Below, in pieces: positions 24,771 through 39,570 of a stretch of 64,000 bases of DNA. The translations under genes and the position numbers were made by a program. Every line of letters begins with the position of its first letter. Position 1 is the first letter of the stretch. Under the pieces are notes generated by a model. It was not told the DNA's origin. It saw only the letters and a list, made by a program, of their open reading frames with translations, and did not search any database. Source of the stretch: Ashinkailepas kermadecensis (lineage: Eukaryota > Arthropoda > Thecostraca > Neolepadidae). The stretch lies in the NCBI GenBank assembly GCA_034440615.1, contig JAOTOM010004876.1, forward strand, positions 186,001 through 250,000, written 5' to 3'.

Positions 24771-26042
24771 GTCCTGAGGGCCTCCTTTTCGTGCTGGGGT
24801 CTCCTTTTCGTCCTGGGGCCTCCTTTTCTTCCTGGGGGTCTACCTTCCTATCTCTGTTCTACGTCTTAGGGGCCTCCTTTTCGGCCTTGGGTGCATCCTT
24901 TTCGTTCCAGGGGCCTCCTTTTCGTCCTGGGGCCTCCTTTTAGTCCTGGGGGCCTCCTCCCAATCTCTGTTCTACGTATTGGGGGCCTCCTTTGCGTTCT
25001 GGGGCATCCTTTTCGTCCTGGGGGCCTCCTTTTTCGTCCTGGGGGCCACCTCACAATCTCTGTTCTACGTCTTCGGGGCCTCCTTTTCGTCCTGGTGGCC
25101 TCCTTTTCGTCCTGGGGGCCTCCTTTTCGTCCTGGGGACCTCATCCCAATCTCTGTTCTACGTCTTGGGGGCCTCCTTTGCGTTCTGGGGCATCCTTTTC
25201 GTCCTGGGGGCCTCCTTCTCGTCCTGGGGGCCACCTCACAATCTCTGTTTCTACGTCTTAGGGGCCTCCTTTTCGTCCTGAGGGCCTCCTTTTCGTCCTG
25301 GGGACCTCATCCAAATCTCTGTTCTACGTCTTGGGGGCATCCTTTTCGTCCTTTGGTGCATCCTTTTCGTCCTGGGGTTGGTTGGTTGATTGTTGGAGTG
25401 TAGGGGCGCATGGACTGCGTCTTTCGTCCTGGGGGGCCTCCTTTTCGTCCTGGGAACCTCCTTTTCGTCCTGGGAGCCTCCTTTTCGTCCTGGGGGCCTC
25501 CTTTTCGTCCTGGGGGCCTCCTTTTCGTCCTGGGGGCCTCCTCCCAATCTCTGTTCTACGTCTTGGTGCCTTCCTTTTCGTCCTGGGGCCTCCTTTTCGT
25601 CCCGGGGGGCCTCCTTTTCGTCCTGGGGGCCTCCTCCCAATCTCTGTTCTACGTCTTGGGTGCCTCCCTTTCGTCCTGGGGCCTCCTTTTCGTCCCGGGG
25701 GCCTCCTTTTCGTTCTGGGGGGCCTCCTCCCAATCTCTGTTCTGCGTCTTGGGGCCTCCTTTTCGTCCTTTGGTGCATCCTTTTCGTCATGTGGTCTCCT
25801 TTTCGTCCTGGGGGCCTCCTTTTCGTCCTGGGGGCCTCCTCCTTTTGGGGGCCTCCTCCCAATCTCTGTTCTACGTCTTTGGGCCTCCTTTTTCATCCTG
25901 GGGGCCTCCTTTTCGTCCCGAGGGGCCTCCTTTTCGTCCTGGAGGCCTCCTCCCAATCTCTGTTCTACGTCTTGGGGCCTCCTTTTCGTCATGGGGCCTC
26001 CTTTTCGTCCTGGGGGCCTCCTCCCAATCTCTGTTCTACGTC
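24770..26042 (+). repeat. 20-bp minisatellite with higher-order interruption, element A
   Basis: The unit is GGGGGCCTCCTTTTCGTCCT. Every few units it is interrupted by a CCAATCTCTGTTCTACGTCT block, giving a higher-order repeat. All forward frames stay open for 150-240 codons only because the unit lacks stops. The unit is homologous to the 21-bp unit of element B. Confidence 0.9.
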
Positions 26043-26257
26043 TCTTATAGAGACCTGATTATATTTCCTGGTGGCCTCGTCAGTCTTGAGGCCTCATTGA
26101 CAGCATGATATTCTGTCCCGTCGGCCTCCTTGCTCACCTTTTTTTTGCTGTGCGTTTGCGGATAGGGGCCTCCTCAAATTTCAGGGGCGCGGCGCCCCCC
26201 CAGTTTCACGGCAGGGGGGCGACTGCCCCCCCGCTGCCCCCGGTGGCGACGCCCTTG

Positions 26258-26265
26258 AGTGTCTG
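26258..26265. repeat. Right target-site duplication of element A
   Basis: AGTGTCTG, partner of 15890-15897. Confidence 0.5.
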
Positions 26266-28339
26266 ACATGAATACGAAAGGGTATATTAAGTAGTATCTT
26301 CATAATCGGCGCATATTGGGCAAGATCTGCCTGGTAGAATCTACCTGAGACCTACCCAGGGGGTGGCGCTCCAACATTGTAGTCCAATAAAAAAGGGAGA
26401 CGCTTGAGCCGACCAATCAGGGTTTGACGACCTCCGTCGGTCGTGACAATGGTAAACAAACACATTTTGTCTTTAGTGCGGCGAAACCGGTGACATTCAC
26501 ACAAATACCAAATTTGTTTCCTTGTCAGCGGTGACATTGTGATAAAGTAGTATTAAAGATCAAGATTAAAGTAGCAAGAATGTCTTTGTAGAAAATTAGC
26601 ACGAACAAATGGAATAACATATGTATAATAGCTTCCACAAGTTTTTCCCTACAGCCTTTACTATTGCCACGATCGGCGGGGGTCGTCAAACGCTGATTGG
26701 TCGGCTCAAGTTTATAGAATTGATAGTCCTCTCAAGCGTCTCCATTTTTGGGAAGCGGAGCGTTCTACCTGGTGTTCTATAGCCTTGGACCTACCCACCT
26801 ACCCCATGCAAATAATGCAAGGGCAGATATCACACCCCGCAAAGCTATTTCACGCTACTATGGTCATATAATCTCATCTAACTGAGCCGTACCCAAGCAA
26901 GCCTATGTATTTTACCCATGCACTGCTGGGAACACTGTTTACACCATCATGCATTATTCTTAACCGAGGTAGGTGTGATGCTTTCCCAGGTATCATCCTA
27001 GTGGACATCACTACCGGCCTAAGCCCACACACTTGCTCCATCATAATTTGCAAAAGCAAATTGCAAGGTATGCCACCTACTCTGTTGATTATTTGATCCA
27101 TGAACTGCATTGGCTCTGTCGGTCACGTAGGTGGCCCTTCTCAGAAATTAACATTCACAACTCTTGCAGCATGTCTAAGGGTGAGGTTATGTTCACCTGC
27201 ATGTTTGCACATAGTCTCCACCCAAATATTTAGGTCGGTAGGTATGTACATATCTAGGCAGGTCCGCAAACTTACCTGAAAACTCACCTGGGTGTTTTTC
27301 CACAGGATGAGTTCAATAAGACCAATGAACTATTGTAAATTAAGCCGTGCCAATTTTTTAAGGCGCGGAATTATTCAAGAACTTTAAATATTCGAGCCAC
27401 ATGACATCAACTCACAAATAATAATATTGAGATTGGGAATGAGAGAGAGCTTTTTAGACTTCTGCTACCCGGGTGGTGTTCGGATAATGTTCACTGAAAT
27501 ATAGTACCCGACCAGAAGGGCACACATTGAACCAAACAGTTTCGAGAAAAAGCATGGCTATTGACGTAAATATTTAATACTATTGCTGCCAACGATCAAG
27601 GCCATAAATCATGCAGTTAAATATAGATACCTAAGCATGGCTGTATATGCTGGAGACATTAAAAATATCGTTAAGGATGCACTTCAAACAAATCGATCCT
27701 TTCATAAGCTCCCAAAACTATTTGAGAAAAATGCAATCCCCTTTAAATACACTCAAATCTCGTTGCACTTTATGAGATATTGGCTATGATAAAATGCGAT
27801 CACCGGCCAATTAAACTTCTCGCTATATCATCCGCTTTTCGCTGTTGGGGTACTTGTGTCGAGTATATTTTTCCCTTAGCAGCGGCAGAGTGCCATCCGC
27901 TAGAGATTGGTTACGTTAAGGAAAGGGCTACGTTAAACCGGCTTATGTGGCATCCGGTGTCAGGCAATCAAGAAAGGAAAGTAAAGGAACGCCGGCAAAC
28001 AAGAAAAGTGGCGCAGGGGTTGGGTGCATACATGTCATACAGTACACACAGGAGAAACATGGATTCATACGTTATACGCGAAAGAACATTTGGAGGGTGG
28101 GTGGCATCACTGCCCCCGATCAGGCTCCGCTGGCCACCCACGACCTGAAAGCGAATCAGATGTCTGGCGCCCAGGGCGAGCCGGGTACCACTTACACGAC
28201 CTTGGATGTGTTGGGTGCTTTAGTTAAAGGTTCGTAAAACACTCGTAGGAAGAAAAAGCCAAGCTGCTCTGAAAACCTGAAGGTAAAAAACAAGCGCAGT
28301 CCATGGAGAAACCGTTTGTTTCTACCAGATTGGATCGGT
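26266..28339. other. Anonymous sequence between element A and LINE-1
   Basis: No domain recognised. The ~22-bp motif GACCAATCAG/GCTGATTGGTCG recurs inverted at about 26410 and 26690, hinting at a small inverted-repeat element. Confidence 0.4.
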
Positions 28340-28462
28340 CCCTAGTACGAAATAACCTATATGTATATTTACGTATATGCATACCTATATGTATATTTAC
28401 GTATATGCATACCTATATGTATATGTGATATACGACAGCGGAGAGGATGATAGCGTTTGGCT

Positions 28463-29140
28463 TCAAATGGCTTCTCGCTTGATGCTCGTCAACAAGAAGG
28501 ATGCGCAGCGAAAGTGGAGGGTGATGTCAGGCTTTGTAAGAGAGAAGGGGACGACGCTGTAAATGATACGCGGGACAGATAAGCAAAATAAAATGTTGGG
28601 CAGAGTTGTACGAATCACACACTCGGCAAAGTGGAGCGCGGCGAGGTCGGCGAAGTAATTGATCGTGGGTGAGTTTGCTGTATCCGAGTCGCAGCCGGGC
28701 AAGAAGCACCTCGTGTGTGCGAGTGTGTTGTTTGGAAGGGGGCCATTTGGAGAGAAAGGGTTTAATGTGAGGTAAGTGTGTGGTGTTATGATGCCAGCAT
28801 GCATGGAGATATGGTATATATACATTATTAGTGAGGGACAACAGGTCACTGGGGGGGGGCACCGGGAGGTGTGGGACGTGTGGGAGGTCGATCGCTCGAC
28901 GAGCGAGCCCATCCGCCCGCTCGTTGCCCGGTATCCCCATGTGGCCAGAGCAGTGTGAGTTGGAGGTGAGCGTGATGGACGTAGTAGAGTTGACGGATAG
29001 CGTGGAGTGTGGGGTGAGTGTTGTGTGTATGGCTACGAGAGCGTCAATGCATGAGCGTGAATCAGTACAAATGATAATGGGTGTGATGATGTTGCGTTGA
29101 CTAATGTGTTGTATGCAGGGTAGGATGGCCACTAACTCTG
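28463..29140 (-). pseudogene. LINE-1 RNase H domain and C-terminal Cys motif
   Basis: One long open piece contains IIICTDSRSCIDAL and SGHMGIPGNERADGLAR, the RNase H signature, then LLARLRLGYSKLTHDQLL and CRVCDSYNSAQHFILLIC, the CCHC-like motif of I/Jockey/R1 elements. It is the best preserved part of the element. Confidence 0.85.
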
Positions 29141-29889
29141 CCGTGTAAACCGAGTGGTGTAGTGTTCATTTTGTTTGACCAGTGTTGGGTCCACCGTACC
29201 AGGCCGCGCCCGTACCTTCGGTGGTACGGGAGCCGTCAGTGTAAAAGCATGCGTGTTGGGGGTGGGCCGCTTGATGTTCGAAAAAGGTCAGTTAAATTTC
29301 TATGGGAGAAAGTAATGTTTTTTTGTTTTGCCGAAAAAGATGCTCGAGCTTGGGATGTTTCATGTGTCAGAATGGGAGTAGGGGGTGGGGGGAAAATTTG
29401 CCGGGGTTTACCTCGGGAAATTTCAGTGCGAGTATAAGGACATTGCTCAGATGTATGACAATATTGTGTTTATTTCGGTTATAGGTACGCCGACCGGGGG
29501 ACCGTGTGACCGACCGGGAGTGCGAGAGTGGCGGGATGATTGTGCTGTGCTGTGGTCCGAAAGTGGTACCTAACTAGTTGGAGTATTCTGTGGTGTTGTA
29601 GACAAGGGAGGTAGGCCTCAGACCGGAGACTGGCGATGGGCGTGGTGCAGTGTGCTCCGGTGATGAAGCGTAGGGCGTGATTTTGTATGCGTTCAAGTGA
29701 TGTGATGTGTGAGGGGATATATGATCGAAGAAAAGCGCATTCTATTCCAGGATTGAGCGAATCAGGGTAATATATATTTTGGTGAGGGTAGCCCTGTCTG
29801 CAACCCAGTCGCGACCGGAGATACGCGCAGGAGATCTATGCGTCTAGCGCAGCGTTGTTTAAGGTAAGCAATGTGGGGGCCGAAATCGA

Positions 29890-31190
29890 GTCATTCGTCT
29901 AGGACGATGCCATGATAGGTGAAGGTGGTTTGGTGAGGGATGATTTGGTCGCGATACCGTAACGGTGTGAGAGGTGGGATGTATGTGGGAAGCCGAGGGA
30001 AAAGCATGGTGACGGATTTCGTGGTAGAGATCTGCAGTCTCCAAAGGGAGCACCAGGAATCAATTTGATCCATGGCGCGCTGCATGAGGTGATTTGCTCT
30101 TTCTGCCGATGGGTGTGTGCACCAAATAGCCAGACCGTCGGCATAAATAGAGTATTTTAGACAGGGGCTAATTTCGTAGAGGTCAGCCAGAACGTCATTG
30201 ATCATGATGATGAAGAGGGTGGGGATAAAACGCTGCCTTGTGGGACGCCTTGATCAAGCTTGTAGGGCCGATATTGGATGTGGCCGCAGCGGACAGTGAA
30301 TGTTTTGTCAGCGAGGAAGTTCGTGAGAAAGGTAGCCATTCTGCCCTTGATACCAATGCGGTGTAATTTGATTCGGAGGGCAGAACTGGTGCACTTTATT
30401 AAACGCGGAATGTAGATCGAGAAAAGGTGCGACGGTTTCACGTCTTTTCATGACACCGCGCTGTATAGAGTCAACAATTTGGATGACGTTATCAGTGGTG
30501 CTGCGTCTGGGGCGAAAGCCACTTTGAAAGGGGAAGAAACTCTGATAATTTTGATTTCGAGGTAAATTCTTATTCGTCCATTGACCATGCGCTGGAAGAT
30601 TTTAGAGGCACAACTAGTAAGAGAGCTGGGGCGATAGATCGAGGACAGGTGGCGAGGTTTGTGAGGTTTAACGATAGGAATGATTGTGCTAGTGGACCAA
30701 GAAGGGGGAAAGGTGCCGTCGGTCCATAGTTGATTTAGTGCTGAAAGGAGATTGGTTTTTTCCTGAGTCGGGTAGATTTTGGAAGAAGGGGTATGCCAAT
30801 TAGTCGGGGCCAGCCGCAGTTTTGGTTACTTTGGGAAGGGATAAAGTTAGTAAATAGGAGTAAAGGGGGCATTATATGGTTCAGCGTTGTTTGAGGTAAA
30901 GTTGCGGGTGGCGAGAGTGTTGTCAAGGAATGAGATGGTGTGTTGTGGGTATTGTGTATTTGAGGAAAGGTCAGCGTAATGGGTCGCGACGTGTTCCGCG
31001 GCGGCTGTGAGTTCTGTTATGTGGCGATGTTTAATTTTAAATTGTGGGAAAGCGAGGTGTGGGTATCTGCCATTGGAGAAGGAGCGAATTTGGGTCAAAT
31101 TTTGGAGATGGGGTAAATCGATTGAATTAATTGGAATGAAGTTGCCAGCTGTGCTCTTTGGCCGCAAGGATAATTTGCCGACAATGTTTT
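29890..31190 (-). pseudogene. LINE-1 reverse transcriptase domain remnant
   Basis: Seen in pieces: a segment with FTVRCGHIQYRPYKLDQGVP followed by QGSVLSP (30441-30202), the RT block with the PQGS turn, then YSIYADGLAIW (about 30130) in place of YADDLAIW. The second catalytic Asp is changed to Gly. Several frameshifts and stops are present. Confidence 0.8.
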
Positions 31191-31299
31191 TTTAGCCTCG
31201 CGGGCTTCTAACATGTTTTGTGTGGTGAGATTTTAACGAATTTTCCCCTCAGCCCGCCGCCGTAGGGCGACGACGCGTTGACACTAGTTCCGCCATGGC

Positions 31300-32080
31300 A
31301 CGTGCTTACGACCGGGGGGGGGGCATAAGTGTGGGGACGTGTTTTTTATGCCGCGAGTAATATGGTATTGAGTAATGCCGAAATAGGGGGGGGGTGAGAC
31401 TGGGGAGGGAAGACATCATCAAGTTCCTGGGAGAAAGACGGCCATTTCTCTTTGCGAACGTTCCATCGGGGTACAAATTAATCATCTCTAGACTGAGCTG
31501 AACGTTCCAGTGTGACATGAATGGGAGAAGTGATCGCTTTAAAGGAGGTCGGGTTGCATGTGCCAAGAGAGGAGGGGCAGATGGAAGCCGAAGCCAGTGA
31601 GAGATCAATGGCAGATGGGCGGAACGGGGCGATGTCTGTTTTGTAGGTGGGCGTTCGGTCATTTAAAAAGACCATGTTGTGGGTGTTGGGGAGTGTTTCA
31701 CACTTGTTTCAATGCGGTGTCCGCGTGACGATGTAGTGTGGCAACCCCATGCCTGGTGGTAGGCGTTGAGGTCGCCTAGCACCAGACAGGGGTGTGGGAG
31801 AACACCGTAGAGGTTGGTCACAGAAGCTAAGGATAGCGTAGGAGTAGGGGAAAGATAGAGAGAAAGTGCAATGAGCTCTAGTTGTGCAATTTGGACAGTT
31901 ACAGCACCAAAATTCAGATTGTTGGCAATGGTGATAGGGCGATGGAGTAGATTGTCCGAGACAAAAAGAAAGCTACCCCGCCACCGTGGGGCTCTGTAGA
32001 ATTTCGGTTATGGGAATAAAGGGTGTAGCCAAAAATGTTAAAATTGCTCGGGTCATTGTCGCGCCATCGGGTCTCCTGAA
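31300..32080 (-). pseudogene. LINE-1 endonuclease domain remnant
   Basis: The reading across 32030-31700 gives GYTLYSH, then EPHGGGVAFFLS, then after a frameshift SDNLLHRPI, LELIALSLYLSP and CLVLGDLNAYHQAWG. GDLNAYHQAWG matches the GDFNAHHxxWG core of LINE apurinic endonucleases, with catalytic Asp and Asn present. Multiple frameshifts interrupt it. Confidence 0.8.
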
Positions 32081-32343
32081 CGGCGGCAATCAATGTTTTT
32101 TCTTTGGATGATCTATTCCTTGAATTCTTCCCAATGGGATATGAGAGACCTCGTATTCCATTGGAGTAATAATTCAGTGGTGGGTGGCTGCATTAGTGGT
32201 TGTGATCACGCTCTCGCAGCCCCGTGTGTGGCGGTGACGGTGTGGCAGAGTCGTCAGATTCATAATCGGACGACTCTGGCGTGCATGGGTGCTCTGGGTC
32301 CCTGGAAGGAGGGCGGTCCGTGCAGGGCGACCGGGGGTCGGGG

Positions 32344-33812
32344 CTAGTCTGGGAGGGCAGGGAGGGGAGAGGGAGGGACAGGGACGGCCCTGAAGTAGCG
32401 GCGAGGGAGAGGCCCGAGCCCGAGAGGGTGTGACGGCCGGTCGGATCTGGAGGGGGGACGGAAGGCGGAGGCCCCGGCGAGGGGAGTGAGGCGTGGGGAT
32501 GGTGCAGGGGAGGAGGGATGGAGGGGGAGGGAGCTCGAAGGGCCTGGACGGGAGGGGAAAAGGGCGAGAGGCCGCCTCGGACGGAGTCGGCCAGAGGGGG
32601 TGGGAGAGGGGGCGGGTCCAGGCAAAGGATTTCCTCTGTGTCGCGGACGGGGCGGGGGGGCGGACATACGTTGGTGCTGCCGCTCCTTTGAAGTCAGCCA
32701 GGCTGGGCAGCAGGGTTGGGAGGCAGGGTGCGGACCCGCGCGGACTGCATAGCAGGACTGGGCGGTGTCGCGTTGTGCTGTCGGATAGCCCTGGCCGCAG
32801 CGGCAGCACACAGGGCTGCGGGCGCGGCAGACGCCAACGTGGTGGCCATATTTCTGGCAGAAGCGCGTGGGCGGCGGGATCCAGGGGCGGCAGGGGTACC
32901 GCAGACAGCCGGCACGGGGGTGGGTCGGCGGGGTCCAGGGGCGGCAGGGGTACCGCAGACAGCCGGCACGGGGGTGGGTCGGCGGGGTCCAGGGGCGGCA
33001 GGGGTACCGCAGACAGCCGGCACGGGGGTGGGTCGGCGGGGTCCAGGGCGGCAGGGGTACCGCAGACAGCCGGCACGGGAGTGGGGCGGCGGGGTCCAGG
33101 GCGGCAGGGGTACCGCAGACAGCCGGCACGGGGGTGGGTCGGCGGGGTCCAGGGGCGGCAGGGGTACCGCAGACAGCCGGCACGGGGGTGAGTCGGCGGG
33201 ATCCAGGGGCGGCAGGGGTACCGCAGACAGCCTGCACGGGGGTGGGTCGGCGGAGCCAGCGTTCGGAAGCCCAGCTCGTGGAGCGGGCTCGGTGACGTGG
33301 CGGAGCGGTGGCCGAGGCGAACGACCTCACAGACCCCCTGTGAGGTCAGCTCCTCGAGGAGTTCTTCCTCCGGGAGGTGGGCCAGCTCGGAGGCGAACAA
33401 GATCACAAACGTGTTATTGAGGCGGTCGGCGACGACCACCTCAACGGGGAGGGAGAGGAAACGGCTCAGGTAGCCGTTTCCTCTCTGGCCTGGTTGGGCT
33501 CGCGCACTCGGGCCAAGAGGGCGCCAGACCGGATGGCCCTGGCCGAGACCACACCCCTGCCAGTGCAGCGGTCCAGCTTCTTTGCAATCGCAAAGGGGAA
33601 TTGCGGTACCGGATCCCCTCTGTCCGGGTAATTAGGACATATGATTCCCCGTCGGGTGGGTCACGGGATGGGGAGGGGGACCTGGCTCCAGGACGGGGCC
33701 GGCGTTCGCCCCCCCCCCCATCCGGCGGAGGGGGGAGAGGCCGCTCTCGGGCATACCGAGGTGAGAAGGGCGTGCAGGTGTCGGTGGAGGAGGGTATCCA
33801 GAAGAGGTGCAA
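32344..33812 (-). pseudogene. LINE-1 ORF1, gag-like zinc-knuckle protein, frameshifted
   Basis: The N-terminal part reads YVLITRTEGIRYRNSPL (about 33640). After a frameshift comes LNNTFVILFASELAHLPEEE and LLEELTSQGVCEVVRLGH, the pattern of Jockey/I gag proteins (LNTSKGVI..EELLEEL..QGV). The zinc knuckles follow as CQKYGHHVGVC and CCRCGQGY, then a third as AGPHPASQPCC, and a proline-rich tail. A 54-bp minisatellite splits the region ahead of the knuckles. ORF1 binds element RNA in the ribonucleoprotein. Overlapping frames are both partly right, which shows frameshifts. Confidence 0.75.
32871..33250 (-). repeat. 54-bp minisatellite inside LINE-1 ORF1, 7 copies
   Basis: Copies contain GGGGTACCGCAGACAGCC. 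Most are 54 bp (18 codons, PPTHPRAGCLRYPCRPWT), but some are 53 bp, which breaks the frame. It inserts extra sequence just before the first zinc knuckle. Confidence 0.92.
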
Positions 33813-34177
33813 ACAGGATAGGCACTCTGAAGGGGTGCTGCAATGAATAGGTGAAGAGAACAGTGGTGGAAATGTGGAGAGAGAGACAGAGTTGGAGGGA
33901 TGGCATCAGTCGGTCAAAGGCAGCCGTAGTAGGTTAGTGCTATCCTTTGACCCAGAAGCGGATCCCTGACCGGCTCTAACCTATGGGGAGGGATGAGACA
34001 CAAAACAGTAACGAGCTGGCCGCCAGCAAGACTCGGTTTCGCGACGACGCCCGAGAGCGTCGCTGGGCTGAGAGGGAGTGGAAGGGGAGCTACGTCGGTG
34101 AATCCAGAGAGCAAGCCCACTAATAGGTCGGGTGACTACGTCACTCGAGGGGCGGAGTTTTCCGTAAGCGTCCTGGG

Positions 34178-35782
34178 AAGGTCACCAACGAGACAGCTGG
34201 AGTGGATTGGTTGGAACAACTTACTCGGCGGTCAGCGGCGTCTGTCAGCCTCCCTACGGAAGGGCACCAACGAGACAGCTGGAGTGGGTGGGTTGGGACA
34301 ATCTACTCGGCGGTCAACGGCGTCTGTCAGCCTCCCCACGGAGGGGCACCAACGAGACAGCTGGAGTGGGTGGGTTGGGACAATCTACTCGGCGGTCAGC
34401 GGCGTGCTCCCTACGGAAGGGCACCAACGAGACAGCTGGAGTGGGTGGGGCAAACTACTCGGCTAGCCTCCCCCCAAAGTGGGACAATCTACCGGTCACT
34501 CGGCGGTCAGCGGCGTCTGTCAGCCTCCCCACGGAAGGGCACCAACGAGACAGCTGGAGTGGGTGGGTTGGGACAATCTACTCGGCGGTCAGCGGCGTCT
34601 GTCAGCCTCCCTACGGAAGGGCACCAACGACACGGAAGGGCACCAACGAGACAGCTGGAGTGGGTGGGTTGGGACAATCTACTCGGCGGTCAGCGGCGTC
34701 TGTCAGCCTCCCTACGGAAGGGCACCAACGAGACAGCTGGAGTGGGTGGGTTGGGACAATCTACTCGGCGGTCAGCGGCGTCTGTCAGCCTCCCTACGGA
34801 AGGGCACCAACGAGACAGCTGGAGTGGGTGGGTTGGGACAATCTACTCGGCGGTCAGCGGCGTCTGTCAGCCTCCACGGACCAGTGGGTTGGGACAACTG
34901 GCGGTCAGCGGCTCCGTCAGCCTCCCTGGGCACCAACGAGACAGCCGGAGTGGGTGGGTTGGGACAAACTACTCGGCGGTCAGCGGCGTCTGTCAGCCTC
35001 CCTACGGAAGGGCACCAACGAGACAGCTGGAGTGGGTGGGTTGGGACAATCTACTCGGCGGTCAGCGGCGTCTGTCAGCCTCCCTACGGAAGGGCACCAA
35101 CGAGACAGCTGGAGTGGGTGGGTTGGGACAATCTACTCGGCGGTCAGCGGCGTCTGTCAGCCTCCCCACGGAAGGGCACCAACGAGACAGCTGGAGTGGG
35201 TGGGTTGGGACAATCTATCGTCGGCGTGTCAGCCTCCGAGGCACAGAGCGGGGGGTATCTACTGGTCAGCCTCTCCTCCCTACGGAAGGGCACCAACGAG
35301 ACAGCTGGAGTGGGTGGGTTGGGACAATCTACTCGGCGGTCAGCGGCGTCTGTCAGCCTCCCTACGGAAGGGCACCAACGAGACAGCTGGAGTGGGTGGG
35401 TTGGGACAATCTACTCGGCGGTCAGCGGCGTCTGTCAGCCTCCCCACGGAAGGGCACCAACGAGACAGCTGGAGTGGGTGGGTTGGGACAATCTACTCGG
35501 CGGTCAGCGGCGTCTGTCAGCCTCCCCACGGAAGGGCACCAACGAGACAGCCGGAGTGGGTGGGTTGGGACAATCTACTCGGCGGTCAGCGGCGTCTGTC
35601 AGCCTCCCCACGGAAGGGCACCAACGAGACAGCCGGAGTGGGTGGGTTGGGACAATCTACTCGGCGGTCAGCGGCGTCTGTCAGCCTCCCTACGGAAGGG
35701 CACCAACGAGACAGCTGGAGTGGGTAGGTTGGGACAATCTACTCGGCGGTCAGCGGCGTCTGTCAGCCTCCCTACGGAAGGT
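34178..35782 (+). repeat. 82-bp minisatellite, about 20 copies
   Basis: The unit carries GGCACCAACGAGACAGCT and CTACTCGGCGGTCAGCGG. Some units are truncated or rearranged (34470-34500, 34620-34650, 34870-34930, 35210-35280). 82 is not a multiple of three and the unit has no stop in any forward frame, so all three frames are open for 440-546 codons. I regard these as spurious. It ends about 280 bp 5' of the LINE-1 ORF1 region. Confidence 0.95.
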
Positions 35783-39116
<3,334 letters not shown>

Positions 39117-39239
39117 ACTGCCACACGCCCACCCGCTGACACGGCCGTGATGTCAGTACTGCCACTCCCTCACCCGCTGACACGGCCGTGATGTCAGTAC
39201 TGCCACTCCCTCACCCGCTGACACGGCCGTGATGTCAGT
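39117..39239 (+). repeat. 41-bp tandem repeat, 3 copies
   Basis: Unit with CACCCGCTGACACGGCCGTG and ATGTCAGTACTGCC; the second and third copies are identical. Confidence 0.93.
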
Positions 39240-39570
39240 CTAGCACGAGCTCGAGACGCAGTCATTGACGGCGAGTAGCTCGTGCGTCACTGACGTCGGC
39301 CTCGCTGGGGGTAGGAGGTGTGTGTCGAGTGTTATTTATCTTCAGTGCGCGCACGGTGGTGTCGCCGAACGAAGACGTGCACGCTTATCTGCTTCTGATC
39401 TCGGCAGGAAGCCTTGCTTCTCAGCCAATTCAGGACCCGAGGACAGCACAAGAGCATGGCTGAAGGTCCCGGGTGGGTTGGGGGGGGGGGGAGGGTATGG
39501 TCTGGCTAAGATACGGAGCGATGGTAAAGCGGAGTGATACGTGCTTCCTCGCTGGAACGCATGTTTATTA

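Larger units (their letters stand above)
15898..26257 (+). mobile_element. hAT-like non-autonomous element A, 10.4 kb, nested
   Basis: The left end CAGTGGCGTCGCCAC and right end GTGGCGACGCCCTTG form imperfect terminal inverted repeats (13 of 15 positions). The flanks AGTGTACA (15890-15897) and AGTGTCTG (26258-26265) look like an aged 8-bp target duplication (5 of 8). An 8-bp duplication with CAGTG-type ends is the hAT signature. No transposase frame was seen, so it would need a helper. Inside, in order: shared left arm, foldback element F, shared unique segment, a second CAGTGGAGTACC end (19174) related to element C, an inverted duplication, a solo LTR, a diverged 25-bp array, a GGCCTCCT-rich minisatellite zone and a C/G-rich right arm. 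The same ends and body recur in inverted orientation as element B. Confidence 0.72.
28340..33900 (-). mobile_element. LINE-1: near full-length degenerate I/Jockey-type LINE with RNase H
   Basis: Going 5' to 3' on the minus strand, domains appear in LINE order: gag-like ORF1 (33812-32344), apurinic-type endonuclease (about 32080-31300), reverse transcriptase (about 31190-29890), RNase H and a C-terminal Cys-rich motif (29140-28463), then a short tail of 26-bp TATGCATACGTAAATATA repeats (28345-28425). Frames are broken repeatedly, so it is dead. The order gag-EN-RT-RNaseH points to the I superfamily. A 1.6-kb 82-bp array sits immediately upstream. Confidence 0.85.

Noticed and set aside
24866..26108. 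Arg/Lys-Pro-rich (minus) and FVLGASFSS-rich (plus) frames of 120-240 codons
   Set aside because: Translations of the 20-bp minisatellite of element A; openness is shared by all frames.
32486..33420. Gly/Arg-rich plus-strand frames (up to 234 codons)
   Set aside because: Antisense shadows of LINE-1 ORF1 and its 54-bp repeat.
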